Shown here: piece by piece, positions 32,413-41,908 of the stretch
How positions within the stretch are numbered: the first letter of the stretch is position 1
How the letters are laid out: each line of letters begins with the position of its first letter
Source: Oscillatoriaceae cyanobacterium Prado104
GTDB lineage: Bacteria > Cyanobacteriota > Cyanobacteriia > Cyanobacteriales > Microcoleaceae
Length of the DNA stretch: 64,000 nt
Assembly: GCA_025454405.1 (NCBI GenBank)
Contig: JALOON010000048.1
Location: 37,856 to 101,855, forward strand
Direction of reading: 5' to 3'
Made by a program: the position numbers and the translations under genes
The notes under the pieces: model-generated
Seen by the model: only the letters and a program-made list of their open reading frames with translations
What the model was told of the DNA's origin: nothing
Databases searched by the model: none

Positions 32413-34950
32413 ATGACAGCGAAAAAAAACCTAATTGTTATCGGCAACGGCATGGTAGGACACAAATTCCTAGAGCTGATGGTTGCCAAAGGAGCAGCAG
32501 AAAACTGGAATTTAATTACTTTCTGCGAAGAACCGCGCGTTGCTTACGATCGAGTCAATCTCAGCGGTTTTTTTGCAGGCAAAACAGCCGGGGACTTATC
32601 CTTAGTTGCACCGGGATTCTATCAAGAAAACGGCATTCAAATTCACATCGGCGATCGAGCAATTGCAATTAACCGCGACCAAAAAACAGTCACTTCCGCC
32701 AACGGCTTAGAAGTTCCCTACGATAAAATAGTCCTCGCCACCGGTTCCTATCCTTTCGTACCGCCAATAAAAGGCAAAGATGCAGCGGGTACGTTCGTTT
32801 ACCGGACGATCGACGACTTGGAAGCCATGTCAGAATATGCGAAAAATTGCCGGGTTGGCGTTGTAATCGGCGGCGGTTTGTTAGGTTTAGAATGCGCCAA
32901 CGCCATCAAAAATATGGGCTTAGCAACTCACGTCGTCGAGTTTGCACCGCGGCTGATGCCCGTGCAAGTTGACGAAATTGGCGGCGCGATCCTGCGCAGC
33001 AAAATCGAAGAATTGGGAGTTGCAGTTCACACCAACAAATCCACAATCGAAATTGTCAGCGAAAACGGCAAAGTTACTAAAATGCTGTTTGCCGACGGTT
33101 CGGAATTAGCAACAGATACAATTGTCTTTTCTGCCGGAATTCGCCCCCGCGACGAACTAGCGAGAACTAGCGGTATCGAAGTAGGAGAACGCGGCGGTAT
33201 TGTCATTGACGAAAACTGCCAAACTTCAGATTCCAACATTTTCGCGATCGGAGAATGCGCCCTATATCAAAATCGAATCTACGGCTTAGTTGCCCCAGGC
33301 TACGCGATGGCAGGAGTAGCAGCAGATATTTTAACCAACACAGCCGCTAGCACTTTTACAGGTGCGGATATGTCCACCAAACTCAAACTTTTGGGAGTGG
33401 ATGTTGCCAGTTTTGGCGATGCTTTTGCCAACTCTGCCGGTGCTAAAAAAATTACTGTAGCAGACACCTGCCAAGGCATTTACAAAAAATTAGTTTTGAA
33501 CCAAGACGGCAGCCGGATTTTAGGCGGAATTCTCGTCGGAGATGCTTCAGCCTACGGTACATTGCTGCAATTCATGCAGAATGACATTGCCCTGCCACCC
33601 CATCCCGAAGATTTGTTAATGCCGCCCCGCGAAGGCACAACTGTCGGTTTGGGAGTAGATAGTTTGCCGGATTCCGCTCAAATTTGTTCTTGCAATAATG
33701 TTACCAAAGGGCAAATTTGCGAAGCAATTCGCGATCGCAACTTAACAGACGTTCCCAGCATCAAAAAATGCACCCAAGCCGGAACTGGCTGCGGCGGCTG
33801 CGTGCCTTTGGTGACGGATATCTTCAAATCGGAAATGAAGAAAGCCGGAGTTGCTGTTAAAAATCACCTCTGCGAACACTTTGAATATTCCCGCCAAGAA
33901 CTGTATCATTTAGTCCGCACTAGCGGCATCAAAACCTTTGAAGAAGCGATCGCCAAACACGGCAAAGGTAAGGGTTGCGAAATTTGCAAGCCCGCAGTTG
34001 CTTCGATGCTAGCCGCCACTTGGAACGAGTATATTTTAGACAAGCCTCACGTCAGTTTGCAAGATACGAACGATTACTTTTTGGCAAACATCCAGCGCGA
34101 CGGTACTTATTCGATCGTGCCGCGAGTGCCGGGGGGAGAAATTACGCCGGAGAAGTTGATTGTTTTGGGAGAAGTTGCTCGGGATTTTGGACTTTATACT
34201 AAGATTACTGGCGGGCAGCGGATCGATTTATTTGGCGCGCGCGCGGATCAATTGCCGCATATTTGGCGGCGTTTAATTGATGCCGGATTTGAATCCGGCC
34301 ACGCTTACGGCAAGGCATTGCGCACTGTAAAATCTTGCGTTGGCAGCACTTGGTGCCGCTTTGGCGTGCAGGATTCTACCAGTTTGGCGATCGAAGTTGA
34401 ATTGCGCTACCGAGGCTTGCGAGCTCCCCACAAATTAAAGTCTGCTGTTTCTGGCTGCACTCGCGAATGTGCGGAAGCTCAAAGCAAGGATTTTGGCATA
34501 ATTGCTACTGAGAATGGTTGGAATTTGTACGTCTGCGGCAACGGCGGGATGAAGCCGCAACACGCGGTTTTGTTGGCGGCGGATATTGACAAGGAAACAT
34601 TGATTAAATATATCGATCGATTCTTGATTTTCTACATCCGCACGGCTGACAGGTTGGAACGAACTGCTACTTGGTTGAACAAATTGGAGGGCGGGATTGA
34701 ATACTTAAAACAGGTAATTGTTGAAGATTCTCTCGGCATTTGTGCTGAGTTGGAAGCGCAGATGGAATACTTAGTAAGTTCTTATCAATGCGAGTGGAAA
34801 ACGACAATTGAAGACCCGCAAAAAGTGCGGCGGTTCCAGCATTTTGTGAATTCGGATTTGCCAGATCCGAGTATTATTCGGATTGAGGAACGGGGACAAA
34901 CTCGGCCGGCTTACGGGCATGAAAAGGCTTTGGCTGGGATTGCGGAGTGA
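32413..34950 (+). CDS. nirB: NAD(P)H-dependent nitrite reductase large subunit
   Basis: The product reduces nitrite to ammonium in the cytoplasm. The 845-residue protein has an FAD/NAD oxidoreductase half (VIGNGMVGHKF near residue 9; VGVVIGGGLLGLECANAIKN; NIFAIGECALY). A BFD-like [2Fe-2S] domain (CSCNNVTKGQIC...CGGC) lies from about residue 425, followed by a second CEHF...CEIC helical domain. The nitrite/sulfite-reductase ferredoxin-like fold (KITGGQRIDLFG) precedes the siroheme-[4Fe-4S] ligands in SCVGSTWCRFG (about 640) and SGCTRECAEA (about 681). All cofactor motifs are intact. Most cyanobacteria use ferredoxin-dependent NirA, so NirBD here is unusual. Confidence 0.93.
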   Translation: MTAKKNLIVIGNGMVGHKFLELMVAKGAAENWNLITFCEEPRVAYDRVNLSGFFAGKTAGDLSLVAPGFYQENGIQIHIGDRAIAINRDQKTVTSANGLEVPYDKIVLATGSYPFVPPIKGKDAAGTFVYRTIDDLEAMSEYAKNCRVGVVIGGGLLGLECANAIKNMGLATHVVEFAPRLMPVQVDEIGGAILRSKIEELGVAVHTNKSTIEIVSENGKVTKMLFADGSELATDTIVFSAGIRPRDELARTSGIEVGERGGIVIDENCQTSDSNIFAIGECALYQNRIYGLVAPGYAMAGVAADILTNTAASTFTGADMSTKLKLLGVDVASFGDAFANSAGAKKITVADTCQGIYKKLVLNQDGSRILGGILVGDASAYGTLLQFMQNDIALPPHPEDLLMPPREGTTVGLGVDSLPDSAQICSCNNVTKGQICEAIRDRNLTDVPSIKKCTQAGTGCGGCVPLVTDIFKSEMKKAGVAVKNHLCEHFEYSRQELYHLVRTSGIKTFEEAIAKHGKGKGCEICKPAVASMLAATWNEYILDKPHVSLQDTNDYFLANIQRDGTYSIVPRVPGGEITPEKLIVLGEVARDFGLYTKITGGQRIDLFGARADQLPHIWRRLIDAGFESGHAYGKALRTVKSCVGSTWCRFGVQDSTSLAIEVELRYRGLRAPHKLKSAVSGCTRECAEAQSKDFGIIATENGWNLYVCGNGGMKPQHAVLLAADIDKETLIKYIDRFLIFYIRTADRLERTATWLNKLEGGIEYLKQVIVEDSLGICAELEAQMEYLVSSYQCEWKTTIEDPQKVRRFQHFVNSDLPDPSIIRIEERGQTRPAYGHEKALAGIAE

Positions 34951-35187
34951 TATTGCGTGCGGCATTCGGGACGCTCGCACTGCACTGCGCACCGGCCGCG
35001 AGCGGGGAGGCTCGCACTGCGTTTCTCGTTCCCAGGCTCTGTTTTCTCGTTCCCAGGCTCTGCCTGGGAATGAATGCCTGGAGGCTCTGCCTCCCGATCT
35101 CGCGAGGCAGAGCCTCGCAACCTGCATTCCCAGGCACAGCCTGGGAACGAGTTGATTCTCCCTTCTTCCTTCTTCCTTCTTCCTTCT
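34951..35187. repeat. Repeat cluster between nirB and nirD (family B and CTTCTTC)
   Basis: The 255-bp nirB-nirD gap is filled by GC-rich direct and inverted units. CTCGTTCCCAGGCTCTG is repeated at 35032 and 35048, GAGGCTCTGCCTCCC is followed by its inverted half GAGGCAGAGCCTC, and CATTCCCAGGCACAGCCTGG sits at the far end, followed by CTTCTTCCTTCTTCC. The same family B unit is inside cobN. Strong hairpins could affect readthrough to nirD. Confidence 0.85.
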
Positions 35188-35205
35188 AATTAACAGGAAA
35201 ATATC

Positions 35206-35565
35206 ATGGTTCAATCATTATCAATTCGCGATGCAGTGACAACTTGGGTAGATGTGTGTTCCCTGGATGCGATCGCCCCCGATACGGGAGTTTGCGCCTT
35301 AGTTGGCGGCGAACAAGTGGCGATTTTTCGAGTGGGAAATAGCGAGGAACTCTACGCTTTGAGCAATTACGATCCGTTTAGCAAAGCCTATGTTTTATCG
35401 CGAGGCATTGTGGGCGATCGTCGCGGCATTCTCAAAGTTGCTTCGCCCATTTACAAGCAAAATTTCAGCTTGATTAACGGTCAATGTTTAGACGATGAAA
35501 CAGTCAAAATTCCTACTTTTCCCGTGCGAGTTGCAGGCGATCGCGTACAGGTAGCAATTAGCTAG
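35206..35565 (+). CDS. nirD: Nitrite reductase small subunit
   Basis: This 119-residue Rieske-like protein is typical of NirD: VDVCSLDAIAPDTGVCALVG, EQVAIFRV, LYALSNYDPFSKAYVLSRGI, VASPIYKQNFSLINGQCLDD. As in other NirD proteins, the Rieske Cys/His cluster ligands are missing, so it has a structural role in the NirBD complex. It starts at ATG with AGGAAAAT upstream and follows nirB after a 255-bp repeat-filled gap. Co-transcription from the nirB promoter is probable. Confidence 0.92.
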   Translation: MVQSLSIRDAVTTWVDVCSLDAIAPDTGVCALVGGEQVAIFRVGNSEELYALSNYDPFSKAYVLSRGIVGDRRGILKVASPIYKQNFSLINGQCLDDETVKIPTFPVRVAGDRVQVAIS

Positions 35566-35854
35566 ATTCCCTTAGTTAATTGGGCGATCTAGCTGAGATC
35601 TCCGCCAACACCCAACATTCCGGCAGGTGGGGGCGGATTTTGTATTGGGACACTCCAGAGGAAGTAGTTTTGGTATACAATAGAGTCATCGGCTCCGCAC
35701 TTCATACTGCTTCAACAGACATCTCCCAAAATTAGGTTGTTGTCCTTATGGGGCAAGGTTTCCATAATCTGTTTACCAGATGTCTAATATACGATCGACA
35801 AGTTCGGACACCGATCTGGGATGTTCAATACAAACAAACTTCAGGAAGCCAGAT

Positions 35855-37954
35855 ATGGGTATGTTGTTAAAAAAACTTGTTACGGAAACTAATGCCAGGA
35901 TAGCAGCAGAGTCGATCGACGTACAGCTAAAAACTGGCAAACTGACTTTAGCACAACTCAAAACAACCGTGTTCGACCGGCACTGGCGGGATGAATTCAT
36001 GCACCCGGTTCTCGTAGAGATTGCAGCTAAACTGAATAAAGAAGCAGTCGGCGAAATGCTCGAATACTTGACAGATAAAAACGGTCAAGCCGAAAATTTT
36101 ATTAATATATTTTTGGCCGCACTATGCGTGTCAAGAGTCAAAAATAAAATTAATAAAAACACCAACAAAAAACTGTTAAGTACCGTAAAAAAGTTAGCGC
36201 AATACGGCACGAATTTCCTGATTCTTTATCAAAGCGCCCGAGACTTGCAAGATACCTATCAAATTCGATCTAGGGCGATCGCAGCCTTGGCCCAAACTTG
36301 GAAAAGCGACCCGCAAATCTTGCCTTGGCTGAAAATACTGGCGCATTCCAACGACAGCGGCGAAGTCAGAGCCACCGCAGTTGCAGCCATCGCCCGCAAT
36401 TGGCCGGAAGCTCCAGAAATTTATCTAATGCTGGAGAAATTAGCCAAATTAGATACAAGCTGGGCAGTGCGATCGACCGCAATCCAAGAAATGGTGGCGG
36501 GTTGGCGGGAAATGGACGATACCCTACCGCTGCTGAGAAGCCTGGCTCGCTCCGATCCGAGTCCCGCAGTCCGCACCACAGCCTTGCAGCAATTGGCCCA
36601 AAAATGGCACGATCGCCCCGATACTTTGCCACTACTGAAACAAGCAGCCGAATTCGACGAAAATTTAGGAGTGCAAGTCGCCGCCTGGGAAGCAATAGCT
36701 AGAGGCTGGCACCAAGTTTCAGGCACGATGTCCCTCCTGGAAAAGCTCGCCGAGGCAAAAAGTTCTACCCTGCGCGCAGTGGCAGTGCGGGAGTTGAGTG
36801 CGGGGTGGCCCGGTGCTGCGGAGGTTTGTTTGCTGCTGAAAACCCTGGCGGAATCCGACAGCAGTAAAGAAGTGCGGGCAGCAGCCTTGGCAGAATTGGG
36901 CGCGCGTTGGTCCAACGATCCGGAGGTTTACCTGCTGCTGCAAACTATAGCCGAGTCCGATGCAAGTTCGACCATCCGGCAGGCAGCAGTGCAAGCATTT
37001 GCCTCTAGCTGGCGCGAGAAGCCCGAAACTCTGACATTTTTGAAAAATCTAGCTGCGGGCGATCGGGACGCCTCAGTGCGAGAAATTGCCCTGCAACAGA
37101 TCGCCCTCGGTTGGTCGGAAGACCCAGAAACTTTTTCCCTGCTGCAAACAGCAGTTGATGTTGAAGATTACTGGACGGTGCGACAAGTAGCAGTGGTGGC
37201 AGCCGCCGCCTTGCCGTCAGCTAGCCCGGAAGTCTTTAGCTGGTTGAAAAAGCTTGCCGAGTCAGACAGGGACTCAAATGTCCGAGAAACAGCAGTGCAG
37301 CAGATAGCCTCTCGCTGGCATCACCGGGAGGAGACGCTGCCTTTTCTCAGAAGTTTGGCTGTGCCAGCAGCAGATTCTCAGCTACTGAGCCTGCTGGTGC
37401 GAGAAATAGCCAGTCGGTGGCCGGAGGATGCGGCAACCTTGCCCTGGCTGAAAATCACGATCGAGTCGGAGGATGCGCAAGTGCGGCAAACAGCAGCGGA
37501 GGAGATTGCCCGCCACTGGCCCGATGCTGCGGAAACTTGGATGCTGCTGGAAAATTTGGCAGAAAATGACGAAAGTCCGGCCTTGAGGCAAATGGCTTTG
37601 CAAAAGTTGGCGCGGGGGCGGGCCAACGAGCCGGAAACTTTTGAGTGGCTCAAAACCAAAGCTCGGGAGGATCGGGATTCGCAGGTACGGTCGATCGCTC
37701 TGGTAGAGTTAGTGCGGGGATGGCGGGAAGAGCCGGGAATGTTTGAGTTTTTGCGCGATCGGGCTTTGAGCGATCCCTACGATCGAGAGGGTTCTTTTTC
37801 TTACAATCCTAGGTTTACGGCACTCGAAGCAATTATCGAACATTATCCCGAAAATCAGGGAACAGCAGCGCTGCTGCGATCGCTGGCATCTGCAGATGAA
37901 GACGAGCAAGTACGAGCTTTAGCCTGCCGCAGGCTGTGGACTGAAGACTACTGA
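35855..37954 (+). CDS. HEAT-repeat protein
   Basis: This is a 699-residue alpha-solenoid protein. After an N-terminal helical region (residues 1-130), about 17-18 HEAT units of 30-32 residues follow, each of the form LPWLKxLAxSDxSxEVRxTA VxxIARxWPexPE (for example residues near 175, 207, 239). This repeat type is common in cyanobacterial C-termini of NACHT ATPases, but no NTPase domain is present here. ATG 35855 is chosen because AGGAAG lies 7 nt upstream; the ATG at 35780 lacks a Shine-Dalgarno. The function is presumably protein binding. The partner is unknown. Confidence 0.8.
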   Translation: MGMLLKKLVTETNARIAAESIDVQLKTGKLTLAQLKTTVFDRHWRDEFMHPVLVEIAAKLNKEAVGEMLEYLTDKNGQAENFINIFLAALCVSRVKNKINKNTNKKLLSTVKKLAQYGTNFLILYQSARDLQDTYQIRSRAIAALAQTWKSDPQILPWLKILAHSNDSGEVRATAVAAIARNWPEAPEIYLMLEKLAKLDTSWAVRSTAIQEMVAGWREMDDTLPLLRSLARSDPSPAVRTTALQQLAQKWHDRPDTLPLLKQAAEFDENLGVQVAAWEAIARGWHQVSGTMSLLEKLAEAKSSTLRAVAVRELSAGWPGAAEVCLLLKTLAESDSSKEVRAAALAELGARWSNDPEVYLLLQTIAESDASSTIRQAAVQAFASSWREKPETLTFLKNLAAGDRDASVREIALQQIALGWSEDPETFSLLQTAVDVEDYWTVRQVAVVAAAALPSASPEVFSWLKKLAESDRDSNVRETAVQQIASRWHHREETLPFLRSLAVPAADSQLLSLLVREIASRWPEDAATLPWLKITIESEDAQVRQTAAEEIARHWPDAAETWMLLENLAENDESPALRQMALQKLARGRANEPETFEWLKTKAREDRDSQVRSIALVELVRGWREEPGMFEFLRDRALSDPYDREGSFSYNPRFTALEAIIEHYPENQGTAALLRSLASADEDEQVRALACRRLWTEDY

Positions 37955-37956
37955 AG

Positions 37957-38355
37957 TTAGCACGATTTAATCCGGTAAGGTAGAAAGGCGCAAATAAACA
38001 GCAGTATGTAACGAAAAGTAAACTTAACTCGCTCCTTCTTTCCTCCTGTCAACAAAAAATCGCAGGTTCCGTTCAATCCTTTTTCGGGAGCCACATTAAA
38101 TTCAGACCCGGAAAATAAACCAATTTGATAATTTAATTGCCGCCTAACTTCAAGTAAAATCGGTGCGATAATCAGTTCGGAACGAGCTTTTTCTGTATTA
38201 ATGTCTGTTGCTAATGCTGAATTTTCTATCAACCAAAATTTAAGAGTTTCGCTAGGCTCTACTTCTGGTGTACCGCCAAATAAATCTTGGTTTTCATTGA
38301 GAGTTAAGTCGAATTGTTTGACAAGTTCCTTCAATTTGAAATCGCTATAAGCCAT
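37957..38355 (-). pseudogene. Truncated conserved cyanobacterial hypothetical gene
   Basis: The frame from ATG 38355 reads MAYSDFKLKELVKQFDLTLN, then LIENSALATDINTEKARSEL, IIAPILLEV and LFSGSEFNVAPEKGLNGTCD FLLT. This is the N-terminal half of a common cyanobacterial family (about 200 residues, PD-(D/E)xK-like in outline). After FLLT the reading frame diverges into a hydrophobic tail (FRYILLFICAFLPYRIKSC) without family resemblance, so the usual core with ...EAKNE is lost. It is probably a remnant produced by a deletion or frameshift near 38055. It lies 16 bp downstream of proC on the same strand. Confidence 0.6.
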
Positions 38356-38371
38356 TTTAAATTCTCGTTGG

Positions 38372-39217
38372 TTATTTGCCCAATTCTTGAGAGCGCAAAT
38401 AAGCTGCTTTGACTGCTTCGATCGCGCTCGATCGAAACCCATTACTCTCTAATTTAGCAATACCCGCGATCGTCGTTCCGCCGGGACTCGTCACCCTATC
38501 CTTCAATTCGGCCGGGTGCATTCCCGTTTCTTGCAATAGTTTCGCCGTACCCAATACTGTTTGCAAAGCTAATTGAGCCGCGATCGCCCGCGGCAAACCA
38601 GCATAAACTCCGCCATCTGTCAAGGCTTCGATAAAAATCGCAACATAACCGGGACCGGAACCGGAAAGCCCAGTCACCGCATCGAGCATGCTTTCAGGCA
38701 CTTCTACCACTTCCCCCACCGCCTGAAAAATGCGCTTTACCAATTCTAAATGAGCCGGTTGCACGAATTTTCCAGGGGCGATCGCGCTCATGCCCGCGCC
38801 CACAGTTGCCGGAGTATTCGGCATCACCCGCACCATCGCCCGCCCCGGAAAAGCCGCTTCCAGCTTGCTCAGCGGCACTCCCGCCAAAATCGAGACTACC
38901 ACCGCCTCTGACTTGCGATTGGCAGTTTCGCCGTTATGTTCCTGCTTCCCGTCGCCCGCTACCGCCAACTCCAAAGCTACCGACTCAAAAACTTGCGGTT
39001 TAATCGCCAAAAAGAGCACTTCCGTAGCGCCAATAACTTGTAAATTATTTGCTGTAGTGTTAACTCTGTATTTTTCCATCAGAAACTCGCGCCGTTGGAG
39101 TTGCGGCTCGCTCACCAAGATTTCTGAAGGCAAATAAATTTTTTGTGCAATTAAGCGGGATAAGAGAGCTTCTCCCATTACCCCGCCACCGATCGTACCG
39201 AATTTTATGTTAGTCAT
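38372..39217 (-). CDS. proC: Pyrroline-5-carboxylate reductase
   Basis: ProC catalyses the last step of proline synthesis (P5C + NAD(P)H to proline). The 281-residue protein has the N-terminal Rossmann motif GTIGGGVMGEALLSRL, VLFLAIKPQ, VRVMPNTPATVGAGMSAI and the C-terminal signature GSGPGYVAIFIEALTDGGV and SPGGTTIAGIAKLE. It is the last member of the pipX-pipY-sepF-proC gene row, separated from sepF by a 170-bp repeat block. Confidence 0.95.
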   Translation of the reverse strand: MTNIKFGTIGGGVMGEALLSRLIAQKIYLPSEILVSEPQLQRREFLMEKYRVNTTANNLQVIGATEVLFLAIKPQVFESVALELAVAGDGKQEHNGETANRKSEAVVVSILAGVPLSKLEAAFPGRAMVRVMPNTPATVGAGMSAIAPGKFVQPAHLELVKRIFQAVGEVVEVPESMLDAVTGLSGSGPGYVAIFIEALTDGGVYAGLPRAIAAQLALQTVLGTAKLLQETGMHPAELKDRVTSPGGTTIAGIAKLESNGFRSSAIEAVKAAYLRSQELGK

Positions 39218-39387
39218 TAGTCATTAGTCATTAGTTATTAGTCCTTAGTTGTTAGCCATTAGTTGTTAGTCATTAGTTAGTCAGCAGTCAATTTTTCGTC
39301 AGTCAGCCTTCAAAAGACTCGAGACAGATAGCTGCTGACTAATGATTGCCGACTAATGGCTGCTGACTAATGACTGCTGACTAATGA
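39214..39387. repeat. ATTAGTC heptamer short tandem repeats
   Basis: Degenerate arrays of TAGTCAT/TAGTTGT (39214-39285) and GACTAATGACTGCT (39330-39387) units are inverted relative to one another, so the two arms could form a long imperfect hairpin between sepF and proC. Confidence 0.85.
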
Positions 39388-40008
39388 CTACTGAGCCAAT
39401 TGAGCTGCTTGTTCTGCCGGCCAGACAGTCGGTGCGGGAGCGGGAACGCGGGGGCGTCCGGGGGCGGAGGGCACTTCATGCACCACGCCCGACTGAGTTC
39501 TCACCTGCACGCAGCTAGGCGTAAACAAGAAAATACTTTCACCAATGCGCTCTTGATGGCCGTCCAAAGCGTAAGTGCCGCCCGCCACAAAGTCTACAGC
39601 TCTTTGAGCTTGATCGGGGTCCATCACAGTCAGGTTCAGCACTACAGACTTGCGTTCTTTGAGAGCGCGAATTGCTGCCGGCATTTCTTCAAAAGTGCGC
39701 GGCTCCATTACTACAACTTCCGAAATTCCATTCATAGATCCAGGCATTCCAATCACGTTATTCATAACCGATCCTACTCCCGCAGTTGGGGCAACAACAT
39801 CCGTACCTGTCGATCCTACTACCGACCGCTCCCGCAGTCTGCTAGTTTGGCGGCGTTCTTCTGCTGCTGCCGCTGCTGCGGGGATCGGTTCTGGCGGTTG
39901 TTGGTAGGTGGTCTGATAGCGATCGCCTTCCATTTCATCGTACTCGTAATCGTACTCGGGCTCGTTGTTAAAGCCCACAAAATCTCGCAGTTTGGAAAAA
40001 AGGTTCAT
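39388..40008 (-). CDS. sepF: Cell division protein SepF (Cdv2/YlmF)
   Basis: SepF binds FtsZ and the membrane and helps form the septal ring. The 206-residue protein has the N-terminal amphipathic membrane-binding helix ([13 protein letters not shown]), an acidic and Gln/Ala-rich linker, and the SepF core ([60 protein letters not shown]). Start M at 40008 is preferred over the in-frame ATG 18 bp upstream because the membrane helix begins there. Its place after yggS is conserved in cyanobacteria and Firmicutes. Confidence 0.94.
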   Translation of the reverse strand: MNLFSKLRDFVGFNNEPEYDYEYDEMEGDRYQTTYQQPPEPIPAAAAAAEERRQTSRLRERSVVGSTGTDVVAPTAGVGSVMNNVIGMPGSMNGISEVVVMEPRTFEEMPAAIRALKERKSVVLNLTVMDPDQAQRAVDFVAGGTYALDGHQERIGESIFLFTPSCVQVRTQSGVVHEVPSAPGRPRVPAPAPTVWPAEQAAQLAQ

Positions 40009-40126
40009 AATGTTACGCTCCATCACGACTTTGCAGCCCCGACAGCACTCGCGTTGCGGGCTCGTCGCGGGTCGCTGAATAGTCTATATTTAACCCATGT
40101 TGTGTCGATCGGAAGATACCAATTAC

Positions 40127-40792
40127 TTATCCTCTTCTAGACCCAAATAAGGTTTGTCCGATCCGTACCATAGTAGCACCTGCTTGAATTGCTAAGTGAT
40201 AATCTCCCGACATTCCCATTGACAGCTCTCGCATTTGAATTTGAGAGAAATTTTGTCGGTCGATCTTGTCAGCTAATTCGCGCGTGCTGTTATAAAATTC
40301 TAAGATTTGCGAGTCATCTAATCCCAGCGGAGGTATTGTCATCAAACCTTGAATTTTGATATTCTGGCATTCGTTCAGTTGTGGAAGGTCGGCAAGCAGT
40401 TCGGGGACGCTCCAGCCGTACTTGTTGGGATCGGGCAAGATTTTGACTTGCAAGCAGACTTGGGGAGAGCGAGACAGTTCGCCTGCTATGCGATCGAGCC
40501 GTTGAGCTAGCTTCAAACTGTCGATCGAGTGAATCCACTGGAATAACTCTAAAGCTTTAGCAGCTTTGTTAGCTTGCAAATGACCGATTAAATGCCAGTT
40601 GAGATCCGGCAAATCTTGCAGTTGGCTTTGCTTGTCTGCTGCTTCCTGAATGCGGCTTTCGCCAAAATCGCGGACTCCCGCTTTATAGGCTTCGCGTACA
40701 GCTTCTGCCGCTACCTGTTTGCTAACGGCAATCAACCGCACCGAGTCCGGCAACTGTTGGCGAATGCTGTCAATTTTAGAAGCAATAGTCAT
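40127..40792 (-). CDS. pipY: PLP homeostasis protein PipY/YggS
   Basis: This is a 221-residue alanine-racemase-like fold protein that binds pyridoxal phosphate without known enzymatic activity (YggS/PLPBP). Visible are LIAVSKQ (PLP Lys), FGESRIQEA, LNWHLIGHLQANKAAKALEL, INIQGLMTI-like IKIQGLMTIPPL and the C-terminal ELSMGMSGDYHLAIQAGATM VRIGQTLFG. In cyanobacteria it is co-transcribed with pipX and is called PipY. Confidence 0.94.
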   Translation of the reverse strand: MTIASKIDSIRQQLPDSVRLIAVSKQVAAEAVREAYKAGVRDFGESRIQEAADKQSQLQDLPDLNWHLIGHLQANKAAKALELFQWIHSIDSLKLAQRLDRIAGELSRSPQVCLQVKILPDPNKYGWSVPELLADLPQLNECQNIKIQGLMTIPPLGLDDSQILEFYNSTRELADKIDRQNFSQIQMRELSMGMSGDYHLAIQAGATMVRIGQTLFGSRRG

Positions 40793-40881
40793 GGGTGCTC
40801 AGAGCGGAGAAGTGGAGATTGGGACAGTGAAAACAACGAGCAAATTAGCAATTATCGATTATTGCCAATTACCAATCTTGC

Positions 40882-41151
40882 TTATTGAAAAGTGCGCTGG
40901 TGGATGACTTGCAATTGGTCGTACTCTTGATATTGACCGCTGCGGCGGAGAGTGCGGAGGCGAATTTCTACCATCAGCCTCGCGTCAGAACGGCTGATAG
41001 GCTCAAATCTCAGCCCGCCCGGACCGTTTGTGACTAGAAAAAAGAGGCGCTGGGCGTAAAGGGTAGTAAATAATTCCTGGCTGTCTTCAACCGGGCATAC
41101 CCTGAATAGGAGGCCAAAGTTGGGATGGTTTAGGTAAGTTTCAGTAGTCAT
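40882..41151 (-). CDS. pipX: PII-interacting protein X, NtcA co-activator
   Basis: PipX binds either the PII protein (GlnB) or NtcA and so couples 2-oxoglutarate/energy status to nitrogen-regulated transcription. The 89-residue protein has the Tudor-like N-terminal domain (YLNHPNFGLLFRVCPVEDSQ, ELFTTLYAQRLFFLV) and the two C-terminal helices (DARLMVEIRLRTLRRSGQYQ). Length and sequence are typical. It is the first gene of the row pipX-pipY-sepF-proC. Confidence 0.95.
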   Translation of the reverse strand: MTTETYLNHPNFGLLFRVCPVEDSQELFTTLYAQRLFFLVTNGPGGLRFEPISRSDARLMVEIRLRTLRRSGQYQEYDQLQVIHQRTFQ

Positions 41152-41193
41152 TCAAGTTTATAGCCGATCGATTTTACGCTAAAGATTTCGATC

Positions 41194-41649
41194 TTAGATT
41201 TTAGTTTCAGTGTCTGTGGGGGCAAAAGAGGTTGAAAGCTCTGTGCAAAGGGCGATCGCAGTTGCTGTACAGTAATCTCCATCGTGGCTGAGGCTCAACT
41301 GCCACTGGCAATTTCCCCAAGCGGATGCTATTGCAGAGGCCGCACCGTGCAGCAGCAGGTATGGAGCGCCGGTTGCAGAGCGCTGAACTTCTACCTCTGT
41401 ATACCGCACTCCCCGCCATCCCGTACCCAGGGCTTTGACAACAGCTTCTTTTGCCGCCCACCGCCCTGCTAGCTGGTGGGAGGAAACTCGACTCATCTTA
41501 CCTTTATTGCTGCGCGCAGAGTTGATTTGCCCGCAATCTTGTTGTTCGGCGGGGGTGTAAACTTTTTGGAGGAAGCGATCGCCAAAGCGGTCTAATGCTG
41601 CTTGAATGCGCGGAACGTATACAAGATCTGTCCCGAGATAGATGTTCAA
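41194..41649 (-). CDS. acpS: Holo-[acyl-carrier-protein] synthase
   Basis: AcpS transfers 4'-phosphopantetheine from CoA to acyl carrier protein. The 151-residue protein has the N-terminal GTDLVYVPRIQAAL (metal Asp), FLQKVYTPAEQQDC, the second metal site GRWAAKEAVVKALGTGWRG and LSLSHDGDYCTATAIA. It has a small insertion after QQDC and an extended C-terminus. The only suitable start is TTG at 41649. It stands alone, 43 bp upstream of pipX on the same strand. Confidence 0.9.
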   Translation of the reverse strand: MNIYLGTDLVYVPRIQAALDRFGDRFLQKVYTPAEQQDCGQINSARSNKGKMSRVSSHQLAGRWAAKEAVVKALGTGWRGVRYTEVEVQRSATGAPYLLLHGAASAIASAWGNCQWQLSLSHDGDYCTATAIALCTELSTSFAPTDTETKI

Positions 41650-41699
41650 TTTTCTGATTCTCTAAGTTTTGATCTTTATCACTTTAACCTGAGTTGGAC

Positions 41700-41745
41700 T
41701 CGATCTAGTTATTTTAGATTTTAGATTTTAGATTTTAGATTGGGA
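41700..41745. repeat. ATTTTAG heptamer repeats
   Basis: TTTTAGATTTTAGATTTTAG-type perfect heptamers, with related units (AAATCTAAAATCT) at 42065-42098 and 43100-43122, surround the ecfT gene. Confidence 0.8.
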
Positions 41746-41908
41746 AATTGAGGGATTGGGAGATTTATTGATTGGGGGATTGGGGAATTGGCAGGTCGAT
41801 CGAGATTGACAGAGATTTTAGATGGTAGATATACTGACCGGGTTCGAGTTCGATCTACCCATTTGCGATTTGCGATTTATCTCAATTCTAAAATCTCAAA
41901 TCGGTAGA

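Noticed and set aside
34771..35214. Several overlapping frames on both strands between nirB and nirD
   Set aside because: They are translations of palindromic repeats and give the same Cys/Arg-rich strings as other repeat copies.
39400..40140. 246-codon plus-strand frame
   Set aside because: Antisense to sepF; composition (Arg/His/Ser-rich) and lack of motifs show it is a shadow.
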